Positions 22,005 to 33,126 of a stretch of 64,000 bases of DNA are shown piece after piece. The translations under genes and the position numbers were made by a program. Source of the DNA: Oreohelix idahoensis (Eukaryota; Mollusca; Gastropoda; Stylommatophora; Oreohelicidae). The number at the start of each line of letters is the position of its first letter. Position 1 is the first letter of the stretch. Location: positions 333,501 through 397,500 of the forward strand of contig JAMPIV010000582.1 of NCBI GenBank assembly GCA_024509875.1, given 5' to 3'. The notes below the pieces were generated by a model, which searched no databases, had not been told where the DNA came from, and worked only from the letters and a program-made list of their open reading frames with translations.

Positions 22005-22245
22005 ATCTACACCATAAATACAGGATCGGTACAACGGATCTCTGCACCTGTGGCACCAGCACTATGACAACCGAACATCTGCTGCAATCCTGTTCATCAA
22101 ACAGCAGTTAACGGAGTGGCGCGTGGTAACAATATAATTTTCTCGATGAAAAACTGTTCGGAGATGTCAGGAACCGTGAGCTGACTACTGTCTTTATTAG
22201 AGTCATTAATGTAGAAGTCTGAAGGCGAACGAGGAAGAAGAAAAA
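22005..22245 (+). pseudogene. 5'-truncated jockey-like LINE end
   Basis: The sequence matches the last 230 bases of the element at 32110-33963. It encodes the C-terminal Cys/His motif (TDLCTCGTS followed by TTEHLLQSC) and the final LTTVFIRVIN segment. The same stop word (tctgaaggcgaa) is followed by an AG-rich tail at 22230-22247. Frame breaks occur in the middle. Confidence 0.75.
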
Positions 22246-22540
22246 GATATCCCTACCAAAACATGATTGTGTCGCTTGCCTGATTTGAGGAAAATCGTGA
22301 ACTCCTGTGTGGATTTATATTTAATTCCTGAGGAATTAAATTTTATATAGTGTTCTTAAGGAATTTGCATTGGGAAAATGAGGCTGAATCTACAAGTTAC
22401 GTTTTGACGTCTAATTGGAAGGAAGCTAGACAGTATATGTCCTGAAAGCGGAATTCACAATATAGGATATCATACCCATGCCCGCGTTTGTATACGTCGG
22501 TGGCGTAGTATCTTACTCATCTGTTTATCAAGTTGATTCG

Positions 22541-22653
<113 letters not shown>

Positions 22654-22659
22654 GGAGAA

Positions 22660-23600
22660 AGAGAAATATCAAGTTCAACGCACTCAAATGCTTACTGTCT
22701 GAGTCAAGATAGCACGAAATACACTTGGTACCATAAGATGATTTTGTGGAGAGTTCTAGTGTAGTCAGAGCCTTTTCAAAAGCAGACAACAGACATTTTC
22801 CTGAGACAAATGTCAAAGGTTTGTCGACACTAGAGAAATTTTCCAACGTTGAGGGACTTTACAAATTAAATGTTCTCACTACTACACGCGCAAATGTTTT
22901 CATCAATAAGTACTCGGATTAGAGATAACCCACACAAGTTAACATACATCTACATTAGACAGCCGGTGCATACATGTGCACAATCAAACAGTGGAGAAAA
23001 TTTGAAGGACTCATTAGCAGTGTAGAGTGGTCATCAGTGTGGTAACACTAATTATATCCCATTATCATTTCACTATTGACCTAGTTTCACTGTCTTATTT
23101 AATTAACTTCATTTTACATTTCATCTTTGTGTGAATGGTCTTTCACCATTATCCGTTTTAATGTCTACTAACTCTATATATGTAAAAGTTTTACTTACAG
23201 TTATTATATACGCGTTACAATTAGTATACCCGCGTTGATTATTATGTGTTATTTATTTAATGTATCACTCGCGCTGTCAGTTTTAAGTATTTACATATAA
23301 GCAAAATCCTACATTTAGGTGGTTGGCGGCTCTTTCTGTATCGAGAGATCCGGGAAAGAAGTTAATGTCTTAGGGAAAGAAAACTTTCCATGATTTATTA
23401 GAATGCGCTATCTAGTGGAGAGCATTCGTCTTCTTTTCTTCTTATCCTTACCTCGAATAGGTCTGTTTCTTTCTTAACGAGTCAAGTTCTGGAGAACTTC
23501 TTGATAACATTCTAGTAATAAGATATACGACATTATTATCAAATACTAATAGAAAATTTAAAAATACATAATTCTGAAGGCATACGATAACAGTGTTTCA
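22660..23600. other. No feature recognised
   Basis: AT-rich sequence with only short frames and no recognised repeat family. Confidence 0.4.
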
Positions 23601-23609
23601 TGGATATCC

Positions 23610-23643
23610 CGGGGCGGGGGGTGGGGGGTGGGGAGCGGGGGGG
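23610..23643 (+). other. G-rich tract with G-quadruplex potential
   Basis: Five or more G runs of at least four bases are separated by one to three bases (ggggcggggggtggggggt and on), the classic pattern for intramolecular G-quadruplex formation. It is isolated in AT-rich DNA and no gene is nearby. Confidence 0.7.
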
Positions 23644-23875
23644 TATCTGAGGAGGCAAAGCCTAGACATGAATACTGCTGCCTCCTATGAAATAAACATA
23701 CTTAATATTATCCCACATTGTTTATGAATTTGTGGATGTTTTTTTTTCCATATTAACTGCTATCGTTTACACACATTTATTTCGCATAACTCGTTGTTTC
23801 CTTTCATTAAAAGTGTCACATAACACGTTATTAGTTAAATTATAAAACAGACGAATCTAAAATAATATATTCTAT

Positions 23876-23912
23876 ACACACACACACACTCTCGCACACG
23901 CACGCACGCACG

Positions 23913-23996
<84 letters not shown>
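23876..23996. repeat. (CA)n-(TA)n compound microsatellite
   Basis: A CA tract with GCAC variants is followed by about 45 bases of TA. Confidence 0.95.
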
Positions 23997-23997
<1 letters not shown>

Positions 23998-24379
23998 TAA
24001 TGAGTGTTGTGGCACATTTATTACCATGTTAACACCGCCGCCATAAATGAAATGACCCTTGATAGAAATAAATGCGCAATGACGGATTCGCAATAAAACT
24101 GTTGAAATGGTAATTTTACATGTGTTCGTTGCCGGAGATCTGGCATGGAAACACGACTAGTGTTTATCAAAGTTTTATGTTTACATTACCGCTTGTAAGA
24201 GTTGACATTTGGTTCCATAACCCTTGACTTAGCTCTTGACATGAATAATTCAGCACTACTTTTCGAAAAGGCTACCATAAAAAAAAATCAGCGTGTACGT
24301 TATTGGTTCATTGACACCTTTGATTATTGATTAGGGCAAGAGGTTAGCCATTCAAACTTTATTTGTTTCTTCTCTTTCA

Positions 24380-24720
24380 TTTGTGTCTTCAGTTCTCTTC
24401 TGCGTGTGTTCTTTGTTTTCCATTTTTCGGTCTTACTTTCCTGAATAAGAACTGCCTTGTAATGATCCCAACTGGTTTCCTCAAGATATATCCTATCCAA
24501 TGCTCACATCTTTTTCTAACCTCCTGTTCTGCTGGTATTTCTCTGGTTTTTGTCATCGGTTCTACATTGTTGTTTCTTGTTATAACATTGACATCCACCT
24601 TTCTATGCAAGCACCAATTTATGAAAGCCTGTACCGGTTTGGATGTTGTCTATAACTTTTTGGTTTTTGTTGTTTGTCTTCATTCTTCGGAGCAAAAGAA
24701 TAGGACTAACGACATTTGAA
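24380..24720 (-). pseudogene. LINE-B C-terminal end, degraded
   Basis: Minus-strand reading shows NNVEPMTKTREIPAEQEVRK, then WIGYILRKPVG, then IITRQFLF. This parallels the better kept copy at 56819-57245 (VELMTRTRQVPVEQEMRR, GHTLRKPVDSITRQSLF). These are the conserved last blocks of a LINE reverse transcriptase. The basic GRGRPRSTWRR end is lost here. Confidence 0.7.
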
Positions 24721-24981
24721 CTTTCTGATATTCGTATATTTTTATATTATTGTCTGTTGTCCAACATTGTCCATTGCTTTCAAAATATATCTATGAATTG
24801 TTTGTAGTTATGTTTCCATACTGCAGTCTTACTATTAATTTGCAGCATTTAATGTCCTGTATTTTGCTCACAGTGTATTTTCAGATCTGATTGCTTTGAC
24901 CTGTCATCAAGTAATTTTATTTAGTCTTGTGTCTAGTTAGGTTATGAGATAGAAGAGCCAGTTCATCATCAAAGTCTAGAT

Positions 24982-25874
24982 CAGGGTTTCTTAACACTTT
25001 TTGTGCCATTCTTCTTTTTCTTTGATCCTTAGCCATCGACCGTCAAAGCAGTCAGTGGCCATCACGCCTAGTGGCGTCTTGTAGGCAACAACAAATTGAT
25101 TCCACTTTGCTCTGTCGGTGGCCATCCTTCGTACAGTGCCCCAACTCTGGTTCATTCTTTGCATCTCAGCCTCCACAGTCCTCCGCCAGGTTGTTTTTGG
25201 TCGGCCTCTCTTTCGCTTTCCTTCAGGGGTCCAAAGCATAGCTGTTCTTGTGATGGCATCGGGGTCTCTTCTGAGGACACGACCAACCCAGCTCCAGCGT
25301 CTGCCAGCTATGATGGTGTACATGTCTTGCTTGCTCTTAGCAAGCATATCTTGGTTGGTGATGGTATTGGGCCAAAAGATTCGGTGAATTTTTCTTAGGC
25401 AAGTTGTGTGAAAAGAGGACAATTTCGACATTTCCTTCTCTGTAACTCTCCAGCATTCCGCACCATAGAGAAGCACAGAAAGCATACAGCTCTGATATAA
25501 TCTTAATTTGGTGCTTGTGCTGTATTGAGAGGACTTCCAGATGTTGTTTAGGCTAAAAAATGCTGTTCTTGCCTTATTCTGTCTGATGTTGATGTCTTTG
25601 CCTGCCCCGCCGTCTGGTGTTACTATGCATCCTAGGTATGTGAAGGCGTCTGTCTGTACCAGTTGCTGATTCCTTACTCATATGGGCTCAGGGTTGCTCT
25701 TATTGAGCGTCATACTAATTACCACTATTACTAACACTGCTAGAACTAATCTTATTATAACTATTTACCACTACCATTACTAACACTATTTTTTTGTAGG
25801 TTATATACTCGAACACCATAGAATCCATTCTCGGATCTCCAAACGGTCCAAGGACCACAGGTTAAGAAACCCTG
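24982..25874. mobile_element. hAT-like unit enclosing an RTE fragment and a satellite monomer
   Basis: The left end is CAGGGTTTCTTAACACTTTT. The right end, read inward on the other strand, is CAGGGTTTCTTAACCTGTGG. These form a terminal inverted repeat with the CAGGG start usual for hAT elements. Eight-base flanks GTCTAGAT (24974-24981) and GTCCAGAT (25875-25882) differ at one base. Inside lie an RTE 3' end (24995-25715, minus), about 90 bp of ACT satellite (25712-25800), and 70 bp of unique sequence. No transposase is present, so it would be non-autonomous. Confidence 0.65.
24991..25715 (-). pseudogene. 5'-truncated RTE LINE, reverse transcriptase C-terminus
   Basis: This minus-strand copy corresponds to 52530-53230 of the full element. 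Its first 230 bases (25486-25715) cover the YLG segment. The open part (25485-24991) encodes LLYGAECWRVTEK, CLRKIHRIFWPNTIT, GRRWSWVGRVLRRDPDAITR and KRKRGRPKTTWRR. Against the main copy it lacks one residue (KQDM for KQEDM), and its stop differs, so the frame runs on into the tail. An AAAGAAAAAGAAG tail follows. The palm with its catalytic Asp pair is absent. Confidence 0.85.
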
Positions 25875-26045
25875 GTCCAGATCATCAAGAGGTTTGGTCA
25901 AAGAATGACTACATAAATGGCGAAAAGTTACGTAGAAAAAAAGCAATTGCAATAAAAGCGTGAGAATGATAGGAATATTGTATCAGACAAAAGGAGTCAG
26001 TAATACCACTTGTAGGGAGTAATAACAGGACATATGCATTCATTC

Positions 26046-26275
26046 CTCTATTTGTTTCGCTTCTTATGACGCATATCACCACCACTACAGGTAGACTCCT
26101 TGCAAGAAACCTGCATAAAAGCACCTGGTCATTCAGCGGTGGTTTCTGCAGCTGTTTGTGTAACATGATGATGTTGCCAGCCTCATGCGCAACGTCATAT
26201 TAGTTGCTCTTTACGGGTTGCCACAGACAACAGTAGCCATTGTCTGTGTGCTTTGAGACCCCCGGAAACTACATA
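26046..26275 (-). repeat. SINE-A copy
   Basis: It contains the SINE-A landmarks read on the minus strand: a body word like ggctggcaacatcatcatgt, the alternating ggtttctgcagctg segment, and a 5' end marked by gggggtctc (here gagacccccgg). It adjoins a SINE-C copy. Confidence 0.6.
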
Positions 26276-26492
26276 AAGGTCAAAGTATTCCTATAGCAGA
26301 TACTGCCGTAGGGGTATTAGGTGATAAAGGCTTCACTATACAAAGTCCAGCTTCCAGGGTAGGATGGCCAGTTCCCTTCTTCGCTGCCTTGTGTCATGTA
26401 CCCATTTACAGCTAGGTAGACCACACCGTGTTTCGAACCAGGTTCCTTCGCCGCGAGAGATGAGCTCTCTAACCACTCCGTCAGCTGGAACT
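26276..26492 (-). repeat. SINE-C copy (tRNA-like head)
   Basis: The minus strand begins ttccagctgacggagtggtt, with an A-box-like segment (GACGGAGTGGTTAGAG) and a B box (GGTTCGAAAC) about 35 bases further on. A body shared with 53852-54122 follows (gctggactttgtatagtgaa, cggcagtatctgctat). A pol III-type head plus an unrelated body is the definition of a tRNA-derived SINE. Confidence 0.75.
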
Positions 26493-26499
26493 ACATGTG

Positions 26500-26844
26500 G
26501 CTATAGTGAAAACAACTGAACGAAAACACGTGAGAGGAGAAAGCACTGGAAAATAATAATGGCAACGATAAACTACGTAATAGAAACAGAACCAAAAGAA
26601 AATAATCTTGAAGACATAAAACGGCATGAGGGAAAAAAGTGCTGTTTTTGTGTTTTAAGGAACATTTATGCAACAAGGAAAGAAACGTATAGGATACACA
26701 TTGAGAGATGAATTAATATTTAAAGAAATGCGCATACTGGAAGTGGAGTAAACATAGAGTTTTAATTTGGTAATTTAAACTATAGTAATTACAGTAATAC
26801 AGATAATTACCACAAGATGAAGACTAATAATTAGAAGAGACACA
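26500..26844. other. No feature recognised
   Basis: A-rich sequence with no recognised motif. Confidence 0.4.
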
Positions 26845-27080
26845 ATTATAGGAGAGTGTAAGTATCTAGGGTAAATGAGGTTTTCTTGAAGGAAAAAAAA
26901 TGAGTAAATATGTGCACAATGGCAATTACAGGAGAGTGTAAGTATCTACGGTAAATGAGGTTTTTTGAAAAAAAACATAATGAGTAAATATGTGCACAAT
27001 GGCGATTACAGAAAGGTGATTGGTATAGGAAGACAGCTGTGGGTAAATATTATCCACAAGGGCGATTACAAATAGGTGAT
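26845..27080. repeat. 80-bp tandem repeat, about three decaying units
   Basis: The word ggagagtgtaagtatct starts at 26851 and 26931, a period of 80. A third and fourth unit keep only the ggcgattaca and gtaaatat parts. Confidence 0.8.
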
Positions 27081-27384
27081 ACGTGCAGAAAAACAGCTGT
27101 TAACTGGAAGATGAAGAAGGGAAGAAACTTAAAGCAAGAGGATCAGGGTTGGGAAGACGAATGAGAAGGAAAATGTAATCTTTCGACTTTTTGCCTTTAA
27201 GTGTAGACGGGTCACGTTTCACACTTCACGTAACAACGCAAGGATTAATAGGGTGATTGAAAATTCATTTTCTATTTTTAATTATTATTTCTTCACTTCC
27301 ATCCACGTAATTTATATCGTCTTCTTTTTCATACACTCTCAGACGCGTAGGCCTACTTGAATGTTTTCAAAGAAAGCAGTAGTA

Positions 27385-27650
27385 GTTTGAGGCTATTTGA
27401 ATCTCCGTAGAGCTTTTCCACGAATGGTAATGGCGTTGGCCTTATGCGCTTTCTCTGTTCCGTATATGTTGGGCAACTTTGAAGCAGATGTTCAGCAGCC
27501 ATTTTATCAGTGCCACAGTTACACTGATCGGAAGTTTCCTATTTTTGGCTTGTTGAATAGATGGTAAATTATCTTAATCTGTTGTGGGCAGTGCGGAGTC
27601 TGAAGATTACCACTTGTTCTCTTCTGTTGGGTCGGTAGTATGCATTATTT
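27385..27650 (-). pseudogene. Jockey-like LINE C-terminal Cys/His end
   Basis: On the minus strand, a frame reads CNCGTDKMAAEHLLQSCPTY, which parallels CTCGTSPMTVEHLLQYCPTY in the element at 32110-33963. EKLYGD follows where that element has EKLFGD. An upstream HNRLR word lies in another frame. It is a more distant relative than the copy at 22005-22245. Confidence 0.65.
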
Positions 27651-27957
27651 TATATTTTATATGTAATTAATTTGTAATTTATATGAAACAGGTGAATAAA
27701 TAATGAAAAATAATTGTGATTTTTATTATAAAGTCCTGTGTTACATTAGCTTTACAACTCAGCGTGAGACTTGGTCTGTCTGGCATAACGATTTCATAGC
27801 GAGCAGTACTTTGTGCTATCTCGTTTAAAAGTAATTGTATATTATTTCGTTACTTTTGATGTGTCATGGAATAAACAATAACAAATAAACTTAATTGTCA
27901 AATGACAGTAACTACGTCATGTTTTGATATTCTATTTTAGTCATGTATATTCAATGA

Positions 27958-27960
<3 letters not shown>

Positions 27961-27995
<35 letters not shown>

Positions 27996-28337
27996 GTTCG
28001 CCCGCTAATACTCGAGGCGAAATCTCAGGTTATCATTTTATGTCTAACCTGACATTGATTTTACGTGAGTATCCCTTTATTTCTTGTACAGAGACAAATG
28101 TCCCTCGCCATTCAGGCAAATACTCGCCGATTTCGGAGGTACCCATTGCAGCTGGGTCGGCTCAGGAGCCGCCAGTCCCTGGTCGACGACACTCCTTCAA
28201 ATGTCCTCGCCAGGTCTCGAGTTAATCCAGTCCAAATCCCGGTCGACGAAAAATCCTCAAATGCCGTCGCCCGGGTTTGATCCTGTATCACCCGGTCGCC
28301 AGAGCGGTGTTGTAACCACTACGCTAGCGCGGCTCCC
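27961..28337 (-). mobile_element. SINE-D with poly(A) tail and target duplication
   Basis: The minus strand starts gggagccgcgctagcgtagt (A-box-like TAGCGTAGTGGTTA) with a B-box-like GGATCAAACCC. It ends in about 33 A residues (the T run at 27961-27993). Direct repeats TCAATGAATA(T) flank it at 27951-27961 and 28338-28348; the last T on the left is shared with the T run. Head, tail and 11-bp duplication together support insertion by target-primed reverse transcription using a poly(A)-recognising LINE. Confidence 0.85.
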
Positions 28338-28348
28338 TCAATGAATAT

Positions 28349-29084
28349 AAGTCAGGATGTACACATTTAAAAACAAGAAATGACTTCTCAATTACGCTGT
28401 ATGGTTAATGGCAGCTGGACTCTTCGCTGAAAGAGAACACACCCCCAGGTTTACACTTCCTTGTGATTAAGGAAAGCAAACTACAGCCAGCGAGAAAAAA
28501 ATTATATAAACAAAGTAAGTTCACAGATACCCAAAAAAAAAAAACCTGGTAGTAATGATAATTGACAAGAAATCGATAAAGAGAGAATTGAAATGAACAA
28601 AAAAGACAGTTTAAAGTGAACCTTAAATGAAAGGAGACCTCTTGGTTGAGAAACAGCACATCCTGATCTCACTGGTCTGGTAACCTTTAATGTTTGTCTT
28701 GTCCACTTATGTAGATCTAACAGGAAGTTAAGACTGAATTAAACACACCAACATGATTCTATCCCCGCTGTCTGTGTGCTGTCTGCAAGGAATCACGGCA
28801 GTAAAAGAAGTTCAGAGAAACTTAGAATCGCAACTCCATTTCTAGTGGTTCCATTTCTGTTGAAATGTAAAGGTATTTTATTAAGTTCATTTGTGTCTTA
28901 GAAAATTCTCCCCAAAACAGTAAATGTCCTCGGCTTACAAATCTACTATATTAAACGGGTTTAATTTCAATGATTGTCCATTCAGCAGTCAAATTTATTG
29001 TTAAGGAATTAAAATTAATGCAGCATAATACATGCAAGTCCCGCGTAGTCCCTGATGGCCTCTGACAAAAGAAATAAATAAAAA
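28349..29084. other. No feature recognised
   Basis: AT-rich sequence with short frames only. Confidence 0.4.
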
Positions 29085-29280
29085 GACTACTGCTCCCTCA
29101 GGCATGTCGTACATGGCAACTAATATGAGGTTGTGCATGGGGCTGGCAACCACATCATGTACGACTAGTTGCCACAAAAACTACCGCAGCTAGAGCATGT
29201 GATTTCCTGCAAGGTGATCAGCTGCGATGGTGGCTCTGTGCTCTGTAAGGTGCGCAAAGAAAAAAAACGATGATGATAAT
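29085..29280 (+). repeat. SINE-A copy
   Basis: Its landmarks are atgaggttgtgcatgg, ggctggcaaccacatcatgt, ctgcaaggtgatcagctgcg, ggtggctctgtgctctgtaa, and an A-rich then GATGATGAT tail at 29255-29278. Confidence 0.7.
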
Positions 29281-29689
29281 ACAAGAAAACTTAGAATAGT
29301 ATCATAGACTAGGGTTGCAATCTGTTTTTGAGAAGTGCTAAACAAGCAAAAAACATATATGGACATTTAAACAAGTGTAAGGTTAAAAACAAATCAGTGC
29401 AACCTTTGAATTTGTTCAGAATGTTAATTAGAAGAGGTCTCTATGTGCCTCTATCAGTTTGGTTTAATAATAGGGTGCTGGGAACTGACTGTACCTTAAT
29501 TAAACATATGCGTTTAAAAATGTTTTTTATCTCGTGTAGTGTTCACGCAGAAATACATCGCAATAAAAACTGGATTTCTCTCACGTTTTTTATGCTAACC
29601 TGTTGTAGCTCCCAAGAGTATCTGGGGAAAAAAATATGGCTACTGCTACTTCCGGCATTTCGTGAAAGGCGTCTGATGAGGTTCTGATG

Positions 29690-29795
29690 GGGCAGACTAA
29701 CTCGTCATGTAACACAAATTTCTAAAGTATTAACCATGTACTTTGACACGGGTGAAATGATGGCTCCATTTGCTATAAGGAGATGATGATAATGA
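29690..29795 (+). repeat. SINE-A 3' end running into the 27-bp satellite
   Basis: This partial copy carries the words ctcgtcatgtaacacaaatt and gatggctccatttgctataa. It ends in agatgatgataatgatgatg, which continues without a break into the first satellite unit. Confidence 0.55.
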
Positions 29796-31918
29796 TGATG
29801 CTCTTGATGCTGTATGTCTAAATGATGCTCTTGATGCTGTATGTCTAAATGATGCTCTTGATGTTGTATGTCTAAATGATGCTCTTGATGTTGTATGTCT
29901 AAATGATGCTCTTGATGCTGTCTGTTTAAATGATGCTCTTGATGCTGTATGTCTAAATGATGCTCTTGATGCTGTCTGTTTAAATGATGCTCTTGATGCT
30001 GTATGTCTAAATGATGCTCTTGATGCTGTATGTCTAAATGATGCTCTTGATGCTGTCTGTTTAAATGATGCTCTTGATGCTGTATGTCTAAATGATGCTC
30101 TTGATGCTGTATGTCTAAATGATGCTCTTGATGCTGTCTGTTTAAATGATGCTCTTGATGCTGTATGTCTAAATGATGCTCTTGATGTTGTATGTCTGAA
30201 TGATGCTCTTGATGCTGTCTGTTTAAATGATGCTCTTGATGCTGTATGTCTAAATGATGCTCTTGATGTTGTATGTCTAAATGATGCTCTTGATGCTGTC
30301 TGTTTAAATGATGCTCTTGATGCTGTCTGTTTAAATGATGCTCTTGATGCTGTCTGTTTAAATGATGCTCTTGATGCTGTCTGTTTAAATGATGCTCTTG
30401 ATGCTGTATGTCTAAATGATGCTCTTGATGTTGTATGTCTAAATGATGCTCTTGATGCTGTCTGTTTAAATGATGCTCTTGATGCTGTATGTCTAAATGA
30501 TGCTCTTGATGCTGTCTGTTTAAATGATGCTCTTGATGCTGTCTGTTTAAATGATGCTCTTGATGCTCTTGATGTTGTATGTCTAAATGATGCTCTTGAT
30601 GCTGTCTGTTTAAATGATGCTCTTGATGCTGTATGTCTAAATGATGCTCTTGATGTTGTATGTCTAAATGATGCTCTTGATGCTGTCTGTTTAAATGATG
30701 CTCTTGATGCTGTCTGTTTAAATGATGCTCTTGATGCTGTCTGTTTAAATGATGCTCTTGATGCTGTCTGTTTAAATGATGCTCTTGATGCTGTATGTCT
30801 AAATGATGCTCTTGATGTTGTATGTCTAAATGATGCTCTTGATGCTGTCTGTTTAAATGATGCTCTTGATGCTGTATGTCTAAATGATGCTCTTGATGCT
30901 GTCTGTTTAAATGATGCTCTTGATGCTGTATGTCTAAATGATGCTCTTGATGTTGTATGTCTAAATGATGCTCTTGATGCTGTCTGTTTAAATGATGCTC
31001 TTGATGCTGTATGTCTAAATGATGCTCTTGATGTTGTATGTCTAAATGATGCTCTTGATGCTGTCTGTTTAAATGATGCTCTTGATGCTGTATGTCTAAA
31101 TTGATGCTCTTGATTGTTGTATGTCTAAATGATGCTCTTGATGCTGTCTGTTTAAATGATGCTCTTGATTGCTGTATGTCTATAAAATGATGCTCTTGAT
31201 GCTGTCTGTCTAAATGATGCTCTTGATTTTGCTGTCTGTTTTTAAATGCTTGCTCTTGATGCTGTATGTCTAAATGATGCTCTTGATGCTGTCTGTTTAA
31301 ATGATGCTCTTGATGCTGTATGTCTAAATGATGCTCTTGATGTTGTATGTCTAAATGATGCTCTTGATGCTGTCTGTTTAAATGATGCTCTTGATGCTGT
31401 ATGTCTAAATGATGCTCTTGATGCTGTATGTCTAAATGATGCTCTTGATGCTGTCTGTTTAAATGATGCTCTTGATGCTGTCTGTTTAAATGATGCTCTT
31501 GATGCTGTCTGTTTAAATGATGCTCTTGATGCTGTCTGTTTAAATGATGCTCTTGATGCTGTCTGTCTAAATGATGCTCTTGATGCTGTCTGTTTAAATG
31601 ATGCTCTTGATGTTGTATGTCTAAATGATGCTCTTGATGCTGTCTGTTTAAATGATGCTCTTGATGCTGTATGTCTAAATGATGCTCTTGATGCTGTCTG
31701 TTTAAATGATGCTCTTGATGCTGTCTGTTTAAATGATGCTCTTGATGCTGTCTGTTTAAATGATGCTCTTGATGCTGTCTGTTTAAATGATGCTCTTGAT
31801 GCTGTCTGTTTAAATGATGCTCTTGATGCTGTCTGTTTAAATGATGCTCTTGATGCTGTCTGTTTAAATGATGCTCTTGATGTTGCATGTCTAAATGATG
31901 CTCTTGATGCTGTATGTC
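29790..31918. repeat. 27-bp satellite, about 78 units in three variants
   Basis: The unit is gatgctcttgatgctg followed by tctgtttaaat (type A) or tatgtctaaat (type B). Type C carries gttg in place of gctg before tatgtctaaat. Variants follow a higher-order pattern in which A-B-C-A-A-A-A-B-C-A-B occurs twice (starting near 30219 and 30595). Because 27 is divisible by three, both strands stay open: 727 codons on the minus strand read repeats of QHQEHHLNR or QHQEHHLDI. I see no promoter, codon bias or domain that would make this a gene. A shortened unit lies at 30557-30567 and an indel cluster at 31095-31255. Confidence 0.95.
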
Positions 31919-32109
31919 TTAAGTTCGAAGTTTATTTATGAATATTTATATTTAAGGGATGGAGCTACAGTAAAATATTAGTTTCGTTATTAATCACTGG
32001 ATTTCAATAAAAAATGCACAGACTCAACCTGCATCAATCACATACACTCATAATAAAGATTTTGATTGGATTATATAATTTGTTGCAATGGAAACGCCGA
32101 TCATATTAG
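31919..32109. other. Short spacer, nothing recognised
   Basis: AT-rich sequence between the satellite and the jockey-like element. Confidence 0.4.
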
Positions 32110-32890
32110 ATTCTATTGCTTTATTTCAATTTGCCAATCTATCTAACAAGCAGAATAGATAGAGTGCAGGTGCATGGACAATTAAGCAAAAAGACTACAA
32201 TGGAACATGGAGTCCCACAGGGTGGGGTCCTTTCCCCAACACTCTTCCTTGTATATATAAATGATATAACAGAAAACATCCACAAGAATGTCCACAACTC
32301 CCTCTATGCTGATGACCTGGCCATGTGGACTTCAGAAGAATACATCACCATAGCAAGAGTGCGCATGAAGGATTCACTGCTAGCCCTTGAAAGTTGGTCC
32401 AGAAAGTGATTGCTCAAAATCAATGAACTAAAAACAACGCACATTATTTTTACCTTGTCCAACAAACCACAGTAAGCAAAGCTACAACTAAATGGGCTGA
32501 CAGTACGAGAAGATGAAACACCAACATACTTAGGAATCACACTAGACCACCAAATGACGTGGAAATCACAGATAACCAAAATACAGCTAAGGGCAAAACT
32601 TCGCATGGCCATCATGAAAAAGTTAGCTGGTACCACTTGGGGTGCTGATGAGAATATCCTCAAAAAGCTGTACACAGGCAGAGTGAGACCTGCTATCGAA
32701 TACGGCATCACAGCTTGGTCAGCGGCAGCAAAGTCTAATTTTGACAGAGTAAACAGACTCCAAAACCAAGCAGCACGTATTATAACATGGGCCCTAAAGT
32801 CCACAAAAATCAACCATATGGAAAACATTACAGGGCTACAGTCAATGGAGGACAGACGTGACAACAGTCATACAACAAGTGGAAAAATTT
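32110..32890 (+). pseudogene. Jockey-like LINE reverse transcriptase, 5'-truncated
   Basis: The first frame (32116-32409) enters inside the RT palm: GVPQGGVLSPTLFLVYIND, then SLYADDLAMW with the catalytic Asp pair. A stop at 32407 (tga where related RTs usually carry Trp) and further stops divide it. The next frame (32554-32892) has the thumb region KKLAGTTWGAD, LYTGRVRPAIEYG and NQAARIITWALKST. The segment between them carries TYLGITLDHQMTW. The upstream endonuclease and RT fingers are missing. The RNase H domain follows at 33127-33963. Confidence 0.85.
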
Positions 32891-32910
32891 AAGAGACTCG
32901 AAGGACACCC

Positions 32911-33126
32911 ATGTTCCAAAGAATGAATAGGCTAGGAAGAAGCAGGATCAAGCGAACTAACGTTGTGACAAAAGCAAAAGAAAAAATTAGCAAACATACC
33001 ATGCTGGGAAGCTCAGTTGGAAAGAAAATACCAACAAGCACAACTATCCCAATGTGGAAAACAAGATGCTTTCCTGAGCTAAAATCTGACATTCCAGGCA
33101 TTGAAAGTAAGGGAACACAGACATAA
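32911..33126 (+). pseudogene. Linker between RT and RNase H of the jockey-like element
   Basis: A 71-codon frame, basic and Ser/Thr-rich, lies between thumb and RNase H in a third frame. It ends at the TAA at 33124, which separates it from the RNase H frame. It has no catalytic motif. Confidence 0.5.

Noticed and set aside
29328..29687. 119-codon plus-strand frame as a host gene
   Set aside because: No motif, no splice context, and it lies between two SINE-A copies.
29705..31888. 727-codon minus-strand and 231-codon plus-strand frames
   Set aside because: They are translations of the 27-bp satellite. The unit length is a multiple of three and has no stop on those frames. No domain, start context or flanking gene structure supports a protein.
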